Of a stretch of DNA of 41,871 nt, positions 16,597 to 24,693 are shown one piece after another; position 1 is the first letter of the stretch; each line of letters begins with the position of its first letter. A program made the translations under genes and the position numbers. The stretch spans positions 4,465 to 46,335 of the forward strand of contig PAZU01000023.1 of the NCBI GenBank assembly GCA_002715725.1, in the 5' to 3' direction. Below the pieces are notes generated by a model. It saw nothing but the letters and a program-made list of their open reading frames with translations, was not told the origin of the DNA and did not search any database. This DNA is from Methanobacteriota archaeon (lineage in GTDB: Archaea; Thermoplasmatota; Poseidoniia; Poseidoniales; Poseidoniaceae).

Positions 16597-18654
16597 ATGC
16601 AACCTGTTCAGAGTGTAGCAATCATCGGTGCTGGCAACATGGGGTCCGGAATTGCTCAGAAAACTGCTCAAGAAGAATTTGATGTTCAAATGGTTGATAG
16701 AGAAGCAAAATGGGTTGAAAGAGGTCAATCGATTATTGCTGATTTCTTATCGGAAGCTGTAGAAAGAAGAATTTTTTCCCCCGCCCAAGTTGAGCAGATA
16801 CAAAGTAGAATCACTGGCGTTGTCGGAACAGAAAACACATCAGCAGATACGGACTTAGTAATCGAGGCTGTATTCGAAGATTTTGACATCAAAAGTGCTG
16901 TTTTCGACACCCTGAATGAAGTATGTGGGGAAGGAACAATCTTAGCCTCAAACACATCATCTCTGTCAGTAAATGAATTGGCCTTAGCATCGGGCAGACC
17001 GGACAGATTCGTTGGGCTACACTTCTTCTATCATCCTGCCAAAAACCGCTTAGTTGAAGTAATTCCTGGCGAAGATTCATCACAAGATACAATTGCAAGA
17101 ACTGTGCAATATTGCAGAGGATTAGGAAAGGTGGTTATTCTATGCAAAGATCGACCTGGCTTCGTTGTTAACCGGTTCTTTGTACCATGGCTGAATGAAG
17201 CATGTTTACTTCTTCAGGAAGGAATTGCAAGTGCTGCTGCTATCGATGCTGTAGCAATGAAGGCATTCAGAATTGGAATGGGGCCTTTTTCTTTGATGAA
17301 CCTAACAGGGCCTCCAATCGCTTTACATTCAACAGATTATTTGGCTGAACAACTAGAAACTCCAAGATATGTTGGTGCTGAAAATCTGCGAGAGATGGTT
17401 GAGGCCGGAGAACAATGGAATATCGGAGAAGACACAGAATGCAGTGAAGAAGCCGCTGAGATAATTCGAACCAGATTGTTGGGTCAGGTTTTCGCAGTCG
17501 CTGGACAAATCGTAGATGAAGAAATTTGTTCGCTTGAGGATGTAGACCGTGGTGCAAAAGTCGGTCTAAGGTGGGCAAGAGGTCCATTCGAGTTGGCTAA
17601 CCGCTTGGGTATCGACTCTGCTAAATTTATGGCTGAAGATTACTGTGAATTGGCGAATTTCCCTGTGCCAGAAATATGGAAACGGGATGACGGCTTTTCT
17701 TTCACATACGTCGATTTGGAAATTAGTAATGGAATCGCTACAGTAACGATTAATCGGCCAGAGGCGATGAATGCCCTTAACGAAACAGTAGTCTCACAAT
17801 TGGGAGAAGCCCTTGACAAGGCAAACGCTGATGATTCGGTTAGAACGATTGTTCTGGACGGTGCCGGGAAAGCATTCGTTGCTGGTGCGGATGTGAAATT
17901 CTTCGTCGACAAGATCCGCGCAGATTCATTCCCTGACATATACGAATTCACAGCGAATGGACACGCTGTTCAAGACAAACTGGAATCCTCCAGCAAGACA
18001 ACTATTGCATTGACCACTGGACTTGCATTAGGAGGAGGATTAGAACTAGCATTATCCTGTGATTACAGAATTGGAACACGGAAGACACAGTTTAGATTCC
18101 CGGAGACTAGCATTGGAATTTTCCCTGGACTAGGAGGGACCCAGCGTCCCGCTCGCATAGCAGGAATTCCGGTTGCTCGTTGGGCTGTTCTAGCTGGAAA
18201 TTTCATGGATGCAAAAACCGCTACCGACCTTGGTCTTGTTACAAACCTAGTTGACGTTAGCGATGTTGATTCAATGATTGCAACGCTTGATTCACAAGGA
18301 AAGCCTGCAAACAAGTATCCTTCTAAGCCGCAAAATCCTGAATCTAAAATTGCACAATTTGCTGAATCGTTTTACAGCGATGGAAACCTAGATTCAATTC
18401 TGAATGGTAACTGCCCGGATGGATTTGATTCTGAAGACAAGTTGGTTTCTAGGCAAATGAAATCCTTGTCTCGAACTGCACCAATCGCATTGCGAATGGC
18501 AAGTGAATTAATCGATGCTGCTGGAAAAACCAATCTGGCGGAAGGCCTATCTCATGAATTAGGTAAACTTGAAGCGATATTTTCTACAGATGATGCCCTA
18601 GAAGGTTTGAGTGCACTCATTGAAGGAAGAAAGCCTACATACCAAAATTCATGA
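16597..18654 (+). CDS. Fused 3-hydroxyacyl-CoA dehydrogenase / enoyl-CoA hydratase
   Basis: About 685 residues. N-terminal dehydrogenase: NAD-binding GAGNMG (11-16), SNTSSLSVNEL, and LHFFYHPAKNRLVEVI with the catalytic His, then the C-terminal helical halves to about 355. C-terminal crotonase: VTINRPEAMNAL, AGADVKFF, LALGGGLELALSCD and FPETSIGIFPGLGGTQR with the oxyanion and Glu positions. This order (dehydrogenase first) is that of archaeal enzymes, the reverse of E. coli FadB. It would catalyse two successive steps of acyl-CoA beta-oxidation or of 3-hydroxybutyryl/crotonyl-CoA interconversion. ATG 16597 has GGAGGGG before it; ATG 16570 in frame is an alternative. An HxlR-type regulator follows. 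Confidence 0.9.
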   Translation: MQPVQSVAIIGAGNMGSGIAQKTAQEEFDVQMVDREAKWVERGQSIIADFLSEAVERRIFSPAQVEQIQSRITGVVGTENTSADTDLVIEAVFEDFDIKSAVFDTLNEVCGEGTILASNTSSLSVNELALASGRPDRFVGLHFFYHPAKNRLVEVIPGEDSSQDTIARTVQYCRGLGKVVILCKDRPGFVVNRFFVPWLNEACLLLQEGIASAAAIDAVAMKAFRIGMGPFSLMNLTGPPIALHSTDYLAEQLETPRYVGAENLREMVEAGEQWNIGEDTECSEEAAEIIRTRLLGQVFAVAGQIVDEEICSLEDVDRGAKVGLRWARGPFELANRLGIDSAKFMAEDYCELANFPVPEIWKRDDGFSFTYVDLEISNGIATVTINRPEAMNALNETVVSQLGEALDKANADDSVRTIVLDGAGKAFVAGADVKFFVDKIRADSFPDIYEFTANGHAVQDKLESSSKTTIALTTGLALGGGLELALSCDYRIGTRKTQFRFPETSIGIFPGLGGTQRPARIAGIPVARWAVLAGNFMDAKTATDLGLVTNLVDVSDVDSMIATLDSQGKPANKYPSKPQNPESKIAQFAESFYSDGNLDSILNGNCPDGFDSEDKLVSRQMKSLSRTAPIALRMASELIDAAGKTNLAEGLSHELGKLEAIFSTDDALEGLSALIEGRKPTYQNS

Positions 18655-18670
18655 TGGTTTTACATTTACA

Positions 18671-18686
18671 CTATGTTTTATCATAG
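18671..18686 (+). promoter_or_regulatory. Dyad overlapping the TATA region of the HxlR gene, possible operator
   Basis: CTATG-TTTTAT-CATAG is an inverted repeat with 5-bp arms. The A/T core TTTTATCA inside it is centred 25 nt before ATG 18705, so a dimeric regulator bound here would block TBP. Autorepression by the HxlR protein is the simplest guess. GGGAG before the ATG could also serve translation. Confidence 0.35.
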
Positions 18687-18704
18687 ACACCTTATGGGAG
18701 TTTT

Positions 18705-19160
18705 ATGCCCGAGCCTCCACTCTCACTACCAAGTTCTGTTTTGAGTGATATCGAGAACCATGTCGAAGAGACAATTTCCAATGGGAAGCACATTCGAGAA
18801 GTTTTAGCAAGTAATTCCAAGGGCGGACCTTGGAATACTGAATGGGAAGTAGAGGCTGCTGTAGATGCATTGCATGTTTTTGGAAGTCGTTGGACAATTG
18901 AAATTTTATCGACTCTATACATCGCTGGCCCTAGAAGATTCAACCAACTAAAGACTCTACTTGCTGGCATATCTAGTCGAACCCTGTCCGACAAATTGCG
19001 ATTTTTGGTAGAAGAAGGATTGGTTATTCGTAAAGTCGATGATGGCCCGCCTGTAAGAGTTGAGTACATCCTTTCCGAACACGGTATTACCTGTGGAAGA
19101 CTGCTCTCTCCATTAGTTGCTCATCTCAAAATTCGTAACGGCTCAATCAAGTCAAGATGA
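18705..19160 (+). CDS. HxlR-family winged-helix transcriptional regulator
   Basis: A 151-residue protein. The HxlR domain spans about 45-130: ALHVFGSRWTIEILSTLYIAGPRRFNQL, then GISSRTLSDKLRFLVEEGLVIRK as recognition helix and following helix, and a wing with VRVEYILSEHG. The family binds DNA as dimers and often senses aldehydes, redox state or small molecules through cysteines; only Cys near the C terminus (ITCGRLL) is present here. It lies 50 nt after the hydroxyacyl-CoA dehydrogenase/hydratase gene with a dyad over its own TATA box, so it may control itself or nearby lipid genes. Confidence 0.85.
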   Translation: MPEPPLSLPSSVLSDIENHVEETISNGKHIREVLASNSKGGPWNTEWEVEAAVDALHVFGSRWTIEILSTLYIAGPRRFNQLKTLLAGISSRTLSDKLRFLVEEGLVIRKVDDGPPVRVEYILSEHGITCGRLLSPLVAHLKIRNGSIKSR

Positions 19161-19192
19161 ATGATTCATACAACCGAATCAATTACAAGTGA

Positions 19193-19211
19193 GTAGTGCT
19201 GAAAACACTAC
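19193..19211 (+). promoter_or_regulatory. Inverted repeat abutting a regulator start codon
   Basis: GTAGTG-CTGAAAA-CACTAC (6-bp arms, 7-nt spacer) ends at the base before ATG 19212. It would cover the transcription start if this gene is leaderless, or form an RNA hairpin over the start. The regulator encoded by the gene is the obvious candidate ligand. Confidence 0.35.
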
Positions 19212-19859
19212 ATGGCACTTCTGAAACAGTGGATTACCCAACGACCGTGGCTTGCTGCGGGAATTGCTGGTGCCACTGGCGGAATCCTAGGAATAGGTTC
19301 TAGTCTGTCATCTCTAATGTTCACAAGAGGGGGAGTGAAAGCTAGAATCAGTGACTTCGAGCATCCTCTTCGACAACGAATTCTAAGAACTCTTGAGAAG
19401 AACCCTGGACTTTGTTATCGTGAATTGCAATCTAATTTATCTGCTGCCAATGGAACACTTAGGCACCACCTAGATGTCCTTACTAGTAGAAAAGCAATCA
19501 CCATAATCTCCGTAAATGGAAGAACATGCTATTTTGCTGGAGCACCTTCGCAGGTTGAAGTCCTTCGAGGAATGGATGTAGGAGAATCAGAAGCCGCTAG
19601 GAAAATGCCGATTGGACTTTCACTGGTTCAAAGAACGATTATTGATGACATTAGAATAAATGGAATCCCACGCTCACAAGCAGCATTAGCAAGGAGAATT
19701 GGGCGCTCACGAGCATCTGTTCATTCTGCAATTAAGGTTCTACGTCGTCGTGGAATTATGAGAGAAGATCGCTTAGAAATGGCACCCCATCTTATCGATG
19801 CGGAAGAATGGCAAACATCTCGGACTATTGATTACGAATGGTCGGATGAAAGACGCTGA
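19212..19859 (+). CDS. Membrane-anchored double winged-helix regulator
   Basis: A 215-residue protein. Residues 13-37 form one hydrophobic Gly-rich helix (LAAGIAGATGGILGIGSSLS), followed by two winged-helix domains: about 45-110 (HPLRQRILRTLEKNPGLCYRELQ, GTLRHHLDVLTSRKAI) and about 135-200 (QRTIIDDIRINGIPRSQAALA, SRASVHSAIKVLRRRGIM). Both resemble MarR/ArsR-like modules common in archaea. With the DNA-binding part in the cytoplasm, the protein would work from the membrane. Ligand and targets are unknown. An inverted repeat touches its start codon. Confidence 0.75.
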   Translation: MALLKQWITQRPWLAAGIAGATGGILGIGSSLSSLMFTRGGVKARISDFEHPLRQRILRTLEKNPGLCYRELQSNLSAANGTLRHHLDVLTSRKAITIISVNGRTCYFAGAPSQVEVLRGMDVGESEAARKMPIGLSLVQRTIIDDIRINGIPRSQAALARRIGRSRASVHSAIKVLRRRGIMREDRLEMAPHLIDAEEWQTSRTIDYEWSDERR

Positions 19860-19928
19860 TTCATTAATCGCCTCTCAAGAGACGTTTGTTGCGCATTATT
19901 CAAAGCCCCTCGGCAATCCGTCAGTGAT

Positions 19929-21014
19929 ATGTTCGACTTGCGCCTAGATGAGATTCCTCTACCGGCAAGTAAGAATGATAGAGAGAAATTAATCTCTTGG
20001 TTGATTGACACACTGTGTCTGCACCGCCGTAGAGGTGAGAATGCTGCAGATGATGGAACATTTTCTCCAATTCACAGAATACTTTCAGAGCACTTGTTTA
20101 AGGATCCAAGTAAAGGGTATGAAACTAGAGAACTAGCTGAAGACTTAGGACTCACTCCTGCTGCCATACACCACCATTTTGTTAGGTTGGTTTCTGCAGG
20201 ATTAGTGTCAACATCATCTGGAAAGGGTTGGAAAAATTACTACCTTACAGGAGGCTCAATCGACAAGGCGATTTCGAATATGAAGATTAGAGCTCAATTG
20301 ATTCACTCACAACGTCTAGAAATTTTTGATGAAGTTTGGAATCGTGGAAAAAAGGTTGCGATGAAAATAGAATTGCCTCCTGATGGTAAACCCAATGCTC
20401 TGCTAAGAGTCAAGGAATGGGGGCCTCTAGAAGATGGAGAAAGCGAACTATCTCGCTTCATGGCCGATATAGGATTGCTTGGAGAGCGCCCTGGAAAAGA
20501 AATCGTAGCAGATTCGTTGTCTGTTAGAATTTTTCAGATGTTGCTAAACTCTGGAGCCCCTATTTCGATTGATGAAGCCGCTAAAGCATTAGATGGCCCT
20601 AAACCAAGAGTGGGCCGTATACTAGAGAGGTTCAGGTCTACAGGCATGGTTGAAAGAGTCGCTAGAACCGACCGGCTATCGACCGCATTATGGTCAGCAA
20701 TGACAACTCAATACATGCGAAGAGGCGAAGATTGGCTACTCAAGAAAGGCGGATTTGAGCGATTGTCTGTTCCAAATTCTTTATTGAAGAATCTCAAGAA
20801 AGGAACTTGCAAGCCAGAGACTATCGAGCGAGTGCTCAAATCAATGGATGCAAAAAACCAGATGCTACTCCTGAATCTGCTAGGAGGAAGACTTCCACTA
20901 GGCCACAGATTAGTAGGCATGGATGTAGCAATGCTGAAACAGAAATCCATGGATGACTTAAACCGAGTTATTCGAAGAATCGAAAAGGTTGGTCAATTTG
21001 TCGCTAAGAATTGA
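19929..21014 (+). CDS. Multi-winged-helix DNA-binding protein, unknown targets
   Basis: A 361-residue soluble protein. A first wHTH lies at about 50-110 (YETRELAEDLGLTPAAIHHHFVRLVSAGLV), ending in a wing that fits SGKGWKNYYLT. A second is at about 195-250 (SVRIFQMLLNSGAPISIDEAAKAL, PKPRVGRILERFRSTGMV). The rest is helical and basic. I do not recognise a named family beyond ArsR-like folds. It is the third regulator in a row on this strand. Its last 22 nt overlap the tail of the opposing dihydrouridine synthase gene. Confidence 0.7.
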   Translation: MFDLRLDEIPLPASKNDREKLISWLIDTLCLHRRRGENAADDGTFSPIHRILSEHLFKDPSKGYETRELAEDLGLTPAAIHHHFVRLVSAGLVSTSSGKGWKNYYLTGGSIDKAISNMKIRAQLIHSQRLEIFDEVWNRGKKVAMKIELPPDGKPNALLRVKEWGPLEDGESELSRFMADIGLLGERPGKEIVADSLSVRIFQMLLNSGAPISIDEAAKALDGPKPRVGRILERFRSTGMVERVARTDRLSTALWSAMTTQYMRRGEDWLLKKGGFERLSVPNSLLKNLKKGTCKPETIERVLKSMDAKNQMLLLNLLGGRLPLGHRLVGMDVAMLKQKSMDDLNRVIRRIEKVGQFVAKN

Positions 21015-22018
21015 CTAGTGGCTTGAGCAAATTCTTCTCGACTTTGTTTACCATGCATTATACTGCGTATTTTCTTGGCGCTGGGCAATCCCTTTGTGAA
21101 CGAAACTGCGTGACCTCTCATCGATTTGATATCTAGACCGGTTGTTTGACGAGCCAATTCGATGTAGCGGTTCCAACACCATCTACGCGTAGCAAATTGC
21201 TTTGCAACATAACTCAGGCCATCCCAATCGCCTTCATGTGCAGCAATCCACGGAAGTTCCTCTCTATCCATCCAGCCTAATCCAACCTTGATTTCACCAA
21301 ATACAGATGGGCGACCAATCGCACCTCGCCCAATCATCAGTCCTGCAGCATGGGTTTGCGATAGACAAGCTCGTGCAGTATCGGCATCGACAACATCGCC
21401 ATTAGCAATTACAGGTACATCTACCGAATCTACTACTTCGGTAATGTAATCCCAATCCGCAACTCCAGAGTATCTCTGGCTGAGAGTTCTACCATGTACG
21501 CAAAGACGCTGAATTCCGACTTGTTCGAGTTCTTGACAAATTTCCTTAGCGTTGAAATTTCCCTGTCCTGTGCCTAATCTCATCTTTGCAGTAACCGGGA
21601 GATTTACTCGATTTACAACGGCCTCGCACATTGCTACAAGATTTTGAGGCTCGCCCATCAAGGCTGCACCAGCACAAATTTTGGTGACCTTTGGAGCTGG
21701 ACATCCGAAATTAAGGTCGATTATGTCCGCACTATCTTCGAGCAACTCAGCAGCGAGAGCCATGTCATCAATCACCCCTCCAAAGATTTGAGGAATGAAT
21801 GGGTTTTCATCTTCACAAGTTTCCATTTTCCGCCAAGACATTGCAGCATCTCTAGTTAATGCAGTAGAATTAGTAAATTCAGTAATCGTGAAATCCGCAC
21901 CGCATTCTTTAGCAAGTAAACGATAAGGTAAATCTGTGACACCGGACATAGGTGCTAGGAATAAAGGACGTTTTTCACCGTCCCATTCGCTAGGTTTTGG
22001 CAAGATGAATTCGCTCAT
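20993..22018 (-). CDS. dus: tRNA-dihydrouridine synthase
   Basis: About 341 residues from ATG 22018. It reduces uridines in tRNA with FMN and NADPH. Family marks: APMSGVTDLPYR (22-33) for FMN binding, NFGCPAPKV with catalytic Cys106, TAKMRLG, VHGRT, VIANGDV and GLMIGRGAIGRP. The helical C-terminal domain is present. A longer in-frame start at 22111 would overlap the uS2 gene and adds non-family sequence; GGGTGG just before 22018 supports the shorter form. Follows uS2 by 28 nt in a likely operon. Confidence 0.92.
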   Translation of the reverse strand: MSEFILPKPSEWDGEKRPLFLAPMSGVTDLPYRLLAKECGADFTITEFTNSTALTRDAAMSWRKMETCEDENPFIPQIFGGVIDDMALAAELLEDSADIIDLNFGCPAPKVTKICAGAALMGEPQNLVAMCEAVVNRVNLPVTAKMRLGTGQGNFNAKEICQELEQVGIQRLCVHGRTLSQRYSGVADWDYITEVVDSVDVPVIANGDVVDADTARACLSQTHAAGLMIGRGAIGRPSVFGEIKVGLGWMDREELPWIAAHEGDWDGLSYVAKQFATRRWCWNRYIELARQTTGLDIKSMRGHAVSFTKGLPSAKKIRSIMHGKQSREEFAQATSQFLATN

Positions 22019-22046
22019 CTTTTCCACCCATTGGGGTGAGATCTGC

Positions 22047-22646
22047 TTAGAAAGTAGATTCCCAGTCTTCAAGGTCCTGAGCTTCAGCCCATGCCTCATC
22101 TGTGGTCTCATCGCGTGCCTTTAGCACTTCACGAGCAAGAATCCAGTAAAGTAGAGCCAAGGACTTGCGACCCTTGTTGTTTGCAGGTAGCGCTAAGTCA
22201 ACATTACGCAGGTTGTTGTTTGCATCACAGATACCTACGATTGGAAGTCCAGAGTTGACTGCTTCACGTAGTGCTTGCTGGTCTGCTGCAGGGTCTGTTA
22301 CGAATAGCATATCAGGCTCGACATATGAACGAAGAGCAGGATTGGTTAGGCTGCCTGGAATGAATCTTCCAACGCTAGCATTTGCACCGATTGCTTCAGC
22401 AAATTTTCGGGCAGGTCTCTGGCCGTACTGACGAGCGCTAACAACCATGATGTTTGCAGGGTTGTAGCGGTTAAGGAATTGAGAAATAGAACGGATTCTG
22501 TTGTCTGTGATTTGAACATCGATTAGGTAGAGCCCATCTGAGCGAACCTCTTGGATAAATTGTGCCATATCTGCACTCTTTTGTTGAGTACCGATGTGAA
22601 CGGCGTTTGTCTCGTATGTCTCACGGTCGACTAGAAGTTCTGTCAT
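22047..22646 (-). CDS. rps2: Small ribosomal subunit protein uS2
   Basis: A 199-residue ribosomal protein S2, archaeal/eukaryotic type: VHIGTQQKSADM near 17-28, LYLIDVQITDNRI, MVVSARQYGQRPARKFAEAIGA, GRFIPGSLTNPALRSYVEPDMLFVTDP split over the family core, then PIVGICDANNNLRNVDLALPANNKGRKSLALL. The length is normal for archaea; the C terminus is acidic (DLEDWESTF). A TATA-like box (GTTATTTAG, near 22686) lies about 40 nt upstream of the start. Followed by the dihydrouridine synthase gene. Confidence 0.95.
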   Translation of the reverse strand: MTELLVDRETYETNAVHIGTQQKSADMAQFIQEVRSDGLYLIDVQITDNRIRSISQFLNRYNPANIMVVSARQYGQRPARKFAEAIGANASVGRFIPGSLTNPALRSYVEPDMLFVTDPAADQQALREAVNSGLPIVGICDANNNLRNVDLALPANNKGRKSLALLYWILAREVLKARDETTDEAWAEAQDLEDWESTF

Positions 22647-22681
22647 GATAATGACTCCAGCATTCGGGCCACCAGCCCCCC

Positions 22682-22690
22682 CTAAATAAC
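22682..22690 (-). promoter_or_regulatory. TATA-like box for rps2
   Basis: The minus strand reads GTTATTTAGG here. With start of transcription about 26 nt downstream (near 22660), the leader would be about 14 nt. Confidence 0.4.
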
Positions 22691-22807
22691 CGCTTCGTAC
22701 GGCAAAAACTGGCAGATATGGCTCAGTGATGCGAACAGATTGCTTACACTAGCAGGGGCAACCTTGATTGCAGCGTCGCCTATACGTCTAACAAAGGAGA
22801 TTTGATT

Positions 22808-23986
22808 TTGACCGATATGCCTTCCAGTAACCTTGTAATCGCTGATGAAAGCGATGATGGTTTTTGGAGAGATGATTCGGGTCAATCTCTACATGTATCT
22901 GCAAGCGATCTTGAGAGACATGCATACTGCCCTCTTTCATGGTCTCTAGCAAGAGAGGGTAAGACGGGCCGCGGACAGGCCATCGACAAAGGTCGCATCA
23001 AACATGCTGAAATTCATCGAAAGGTAGAGAATTTCAAACAAAAACAAAACGACTTGCGCAGAGCGCTAGTAATCTGGTCTTGGTGGTTTACAATTGTTGT
23101 AATGTTCATCACTGATGCAATAATCTTCACTACAATCTCTGACGACAGAACGCCAATCGATATATCTCAATATTTATCGATTTTATCTGTAATATGGTTA
23201 GTTGCTGGATTACTTGCAATCTATCTCCCCTGGAGAAGATGGATTAACTTGCCAATCGAAAAATCCCAAGAACTTCAAGATTTGAAAAATCTTGATGATG
23301 TGGCAATACCGAGAACATTTCAACCTTACGACTTCATTGGAGGTTGGAAGCAAGGAGGTCGAGTTGAGGCTGGTTTCTTGATGGGTGCCACGATTTTCGG
23401 ATTACATGCTATCGGATTACTTTGGGCTGAAAACAAAGAACAGGCTGGATTTATTCTGGTAACAATGGCAATGATTTGGACTCTGCTTGCATCGTGGCAA
23501 TTGCAGAGGGCTTTACTTGCAGATAACGCTCTAGAAGTCGCAAGAATCAATGCAGGACTAGATGAAAAAACTGATGTTGCATACTCTGACGATGAGGCTA
23601 CTGCAGGCTTATTGTTGGACAATATGAGTGGTCTTAGAGGAAGGCCAGATCAAATCGTCATCGTAGATGGTGAATTCATTCCTGTTGAGCAAAAAACAGG
23701 AAAAATCCCTGATAAGCCTCACAAATCACACAAGATGCAATTATTGGCATACCTGTATCTTGTCGAATCAACAACTGGCAGAAAACCACCTTATGGGGTT
23801 CTAAGGTACGGTTCTCAAAATCTACACAAAATCGATTGGGATGACGTTAACAAGCACCTGTTGTTCTCTGCAACTAAAGAAATTCAACGCTTAATGGTTC
23901 AAGGAGGAGCAGAAAGGAACCACAATCGCAAAGGCAAATGTCAAAGTTGCTCTAGACGTTATGCTTGTAATTCTAGCTTAGTCTAA
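22808..23986 (+). CDS. Cas4-like PD-(D/E)XK protein with inserted transmembrane helices
   Basis: About 392 residues (numbers below count from TTG 22802, giving 394). TTG 22808 is preferred because GGAG lies 8 nt before it. N-terminal SASDLERHAYCP holds Cys43, then GRIKHAEIHR with His68/His72, as in Cas4/RecB-like proteins. Next come hydrophobic segments at about 87-110, 123-143, 188-210 and 214-234. The nuclease core resumes at 277: GRPDQIVIVDGEFIPVEQKTG with Asp283, Glu296 and Lys298, then SHKMQLLAYLYL with Gln313/Tyr317. The C terminus has Cys380, Cys383 and Cys389, which with Cys43 make the four-Cys iron-sulfur set of Cas4. No CRISPR array or other cas gene is nearby. A membrane-bound nuclease is inferred; its substrate is unknown. 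Confidence 0.8.
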   Translation: MTDMPSSNLVIADESDDGFWRDDSGQSLHVSASDLERHAYCPLSWSLAREGKTGRGQAIDKGRIKHAEIHRKVENFKQKQNDLRRALVIWSWWFTIVVMFITDAIIFTTISDDRTPIDISQYLSILSVIWLVAGLLAIYLPWRRWINLPIEKSQELQDLKNLDDVAIPRTFQPYDFIGGWKQGGRVEAGFLMGATIFGLHAIGLLWAENKEQAGFILVTMAMIWTLLASWQLQRALLADNALEVARINAGLDEKTDVAYSDDEATAGLLLDNMSGLRGRPDQIVIVDGEFIPVEQKTGKIPDKPHKSHKMQLLAYLYLVESTTGRKPPYGVLRYGSQNLHKIDWDDVNKHLLFSATKEIQRLMVQGGAERNHNRKGKCQSCSRRYACNSSLV

Positions 23987-24549
23987 TCATATGCGCATCC
24001 TACTTCGTTAGGATATTGCCAGCATTGGCGCTCAATCTTAATCAAAACTTGGAATGAATCTTTGTAGATATTTGCTATCTCTTCGCCATACCCTCTTGCA
24101 TCGACTGATAATGTCCAGGTGCCCTCTGCAAGCGGTTGTTGGAAAGTTGCTACCATCTTTCTCTCGGTTTCAGTTACTTCCTCAAACCAGACTTCTTCTC
24201 CATTTGCATCAGTCAGTGATGCTCTAACGAATCTTACATCAGTAGGGATACCAGGTAAAATCAACTCTAGCGGCATAGCTGCTGAAATGTATGCACTAAT
24301 CTCAACCACATCCGAATCAACTTCAAATGTTTGAGATGTTGAATAAGAAGTACTGCCTTGAATATCTGTTGCATCAGTAGTAAAAACGTGAGATGCATTG
24401 ATTTTATCCTTGACTTCAATTTCCTTAGGCTCTGGACGTAAGTCCTCCATGAATTCACGAGCAGGAACTAGCCCAATGCAGCCCATACTTGAGGCCATCA
24501 AAATGGCCAACATCATGAATGCAGACATTGCTGGCTTAGGCCTCATCAT
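23983..24549 (-). CDS. Predicted surface lipoprotein, unknown function
   Basis: A 188-residue protein with an N-terminal hydrophobic stretch and a lipobox-like SSMGC ending at Cys24, so it is probably lipid-anchored on the outside. The rest is beta-rich (QTFEVDSDVVEISAYISA, GTWTLSVDARGYG) and looks like a single sandwich domain; two cysteines near the end (CWQYPNEVGC) may form a disulfide. I do not recognise the family. The ATG is preceded by GGAGAT. The stop overlaps the tail of the opposing Cas4-like gene by 4 nt. Confidence 0.65.
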   Translation of the reverse strand: MMRPKPAMSAFMMLAILMASSMGCIGLVPAREFMEDLRPEPKEIEVKDKINASHVFTTDATDIQGSTSYSTSQTFEVDSDVVEISAYISAAMPLELILPGIPTDVRFVRASLTDANGEEVWFEEVTETERKMVATFQQPLAEGTWTLSVDARGYGEEIANIYKDSFQVLIKIERQCWQYPNEVGCAYD

Positions 24550-24597
24550 AATCTCCGAAACATTACCAATGTATCAATAGCACCCCTCGATGGTTTG

Positions 24598-24609
24598 AAG
24601 CGTACGCTT
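24598..24609. repeat. Perfect 12-bp palindrome AAGCGTACGCTT
   Basis: This palindrome stands in the 144-nt gap between the large surface protein gene and the lipoprotein gene, about 50 nt before the lipoprotein start and just upstream of an A/T box (CTATTGATAC, near 24577). It could be an operator; no loop is present, so an RNA hairpin is unlikely. Nothing else is recognised in the gap. Confidence 0.25.
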
Positions 24610-24693
24610 TGTTTCGCAGCGATTGCCTGAATGAAGTCAAGAGGGTCAGCCGAGCATTAGCGATGACGAACCCTATGAGTACTGACAGGCATC

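Noticed and set aside
22808-23986. Part of a CRISPR-Cas locus
   Set aside because: No repeat array and no cas1/cas2 or effector gene anywhere in the window.
24550-24693. tRNA or small RNA gene in the gap
   Set aside because: No cloverleaf, no TTCGA-type T-loop with a matching stem; only a short palindrome is seen.
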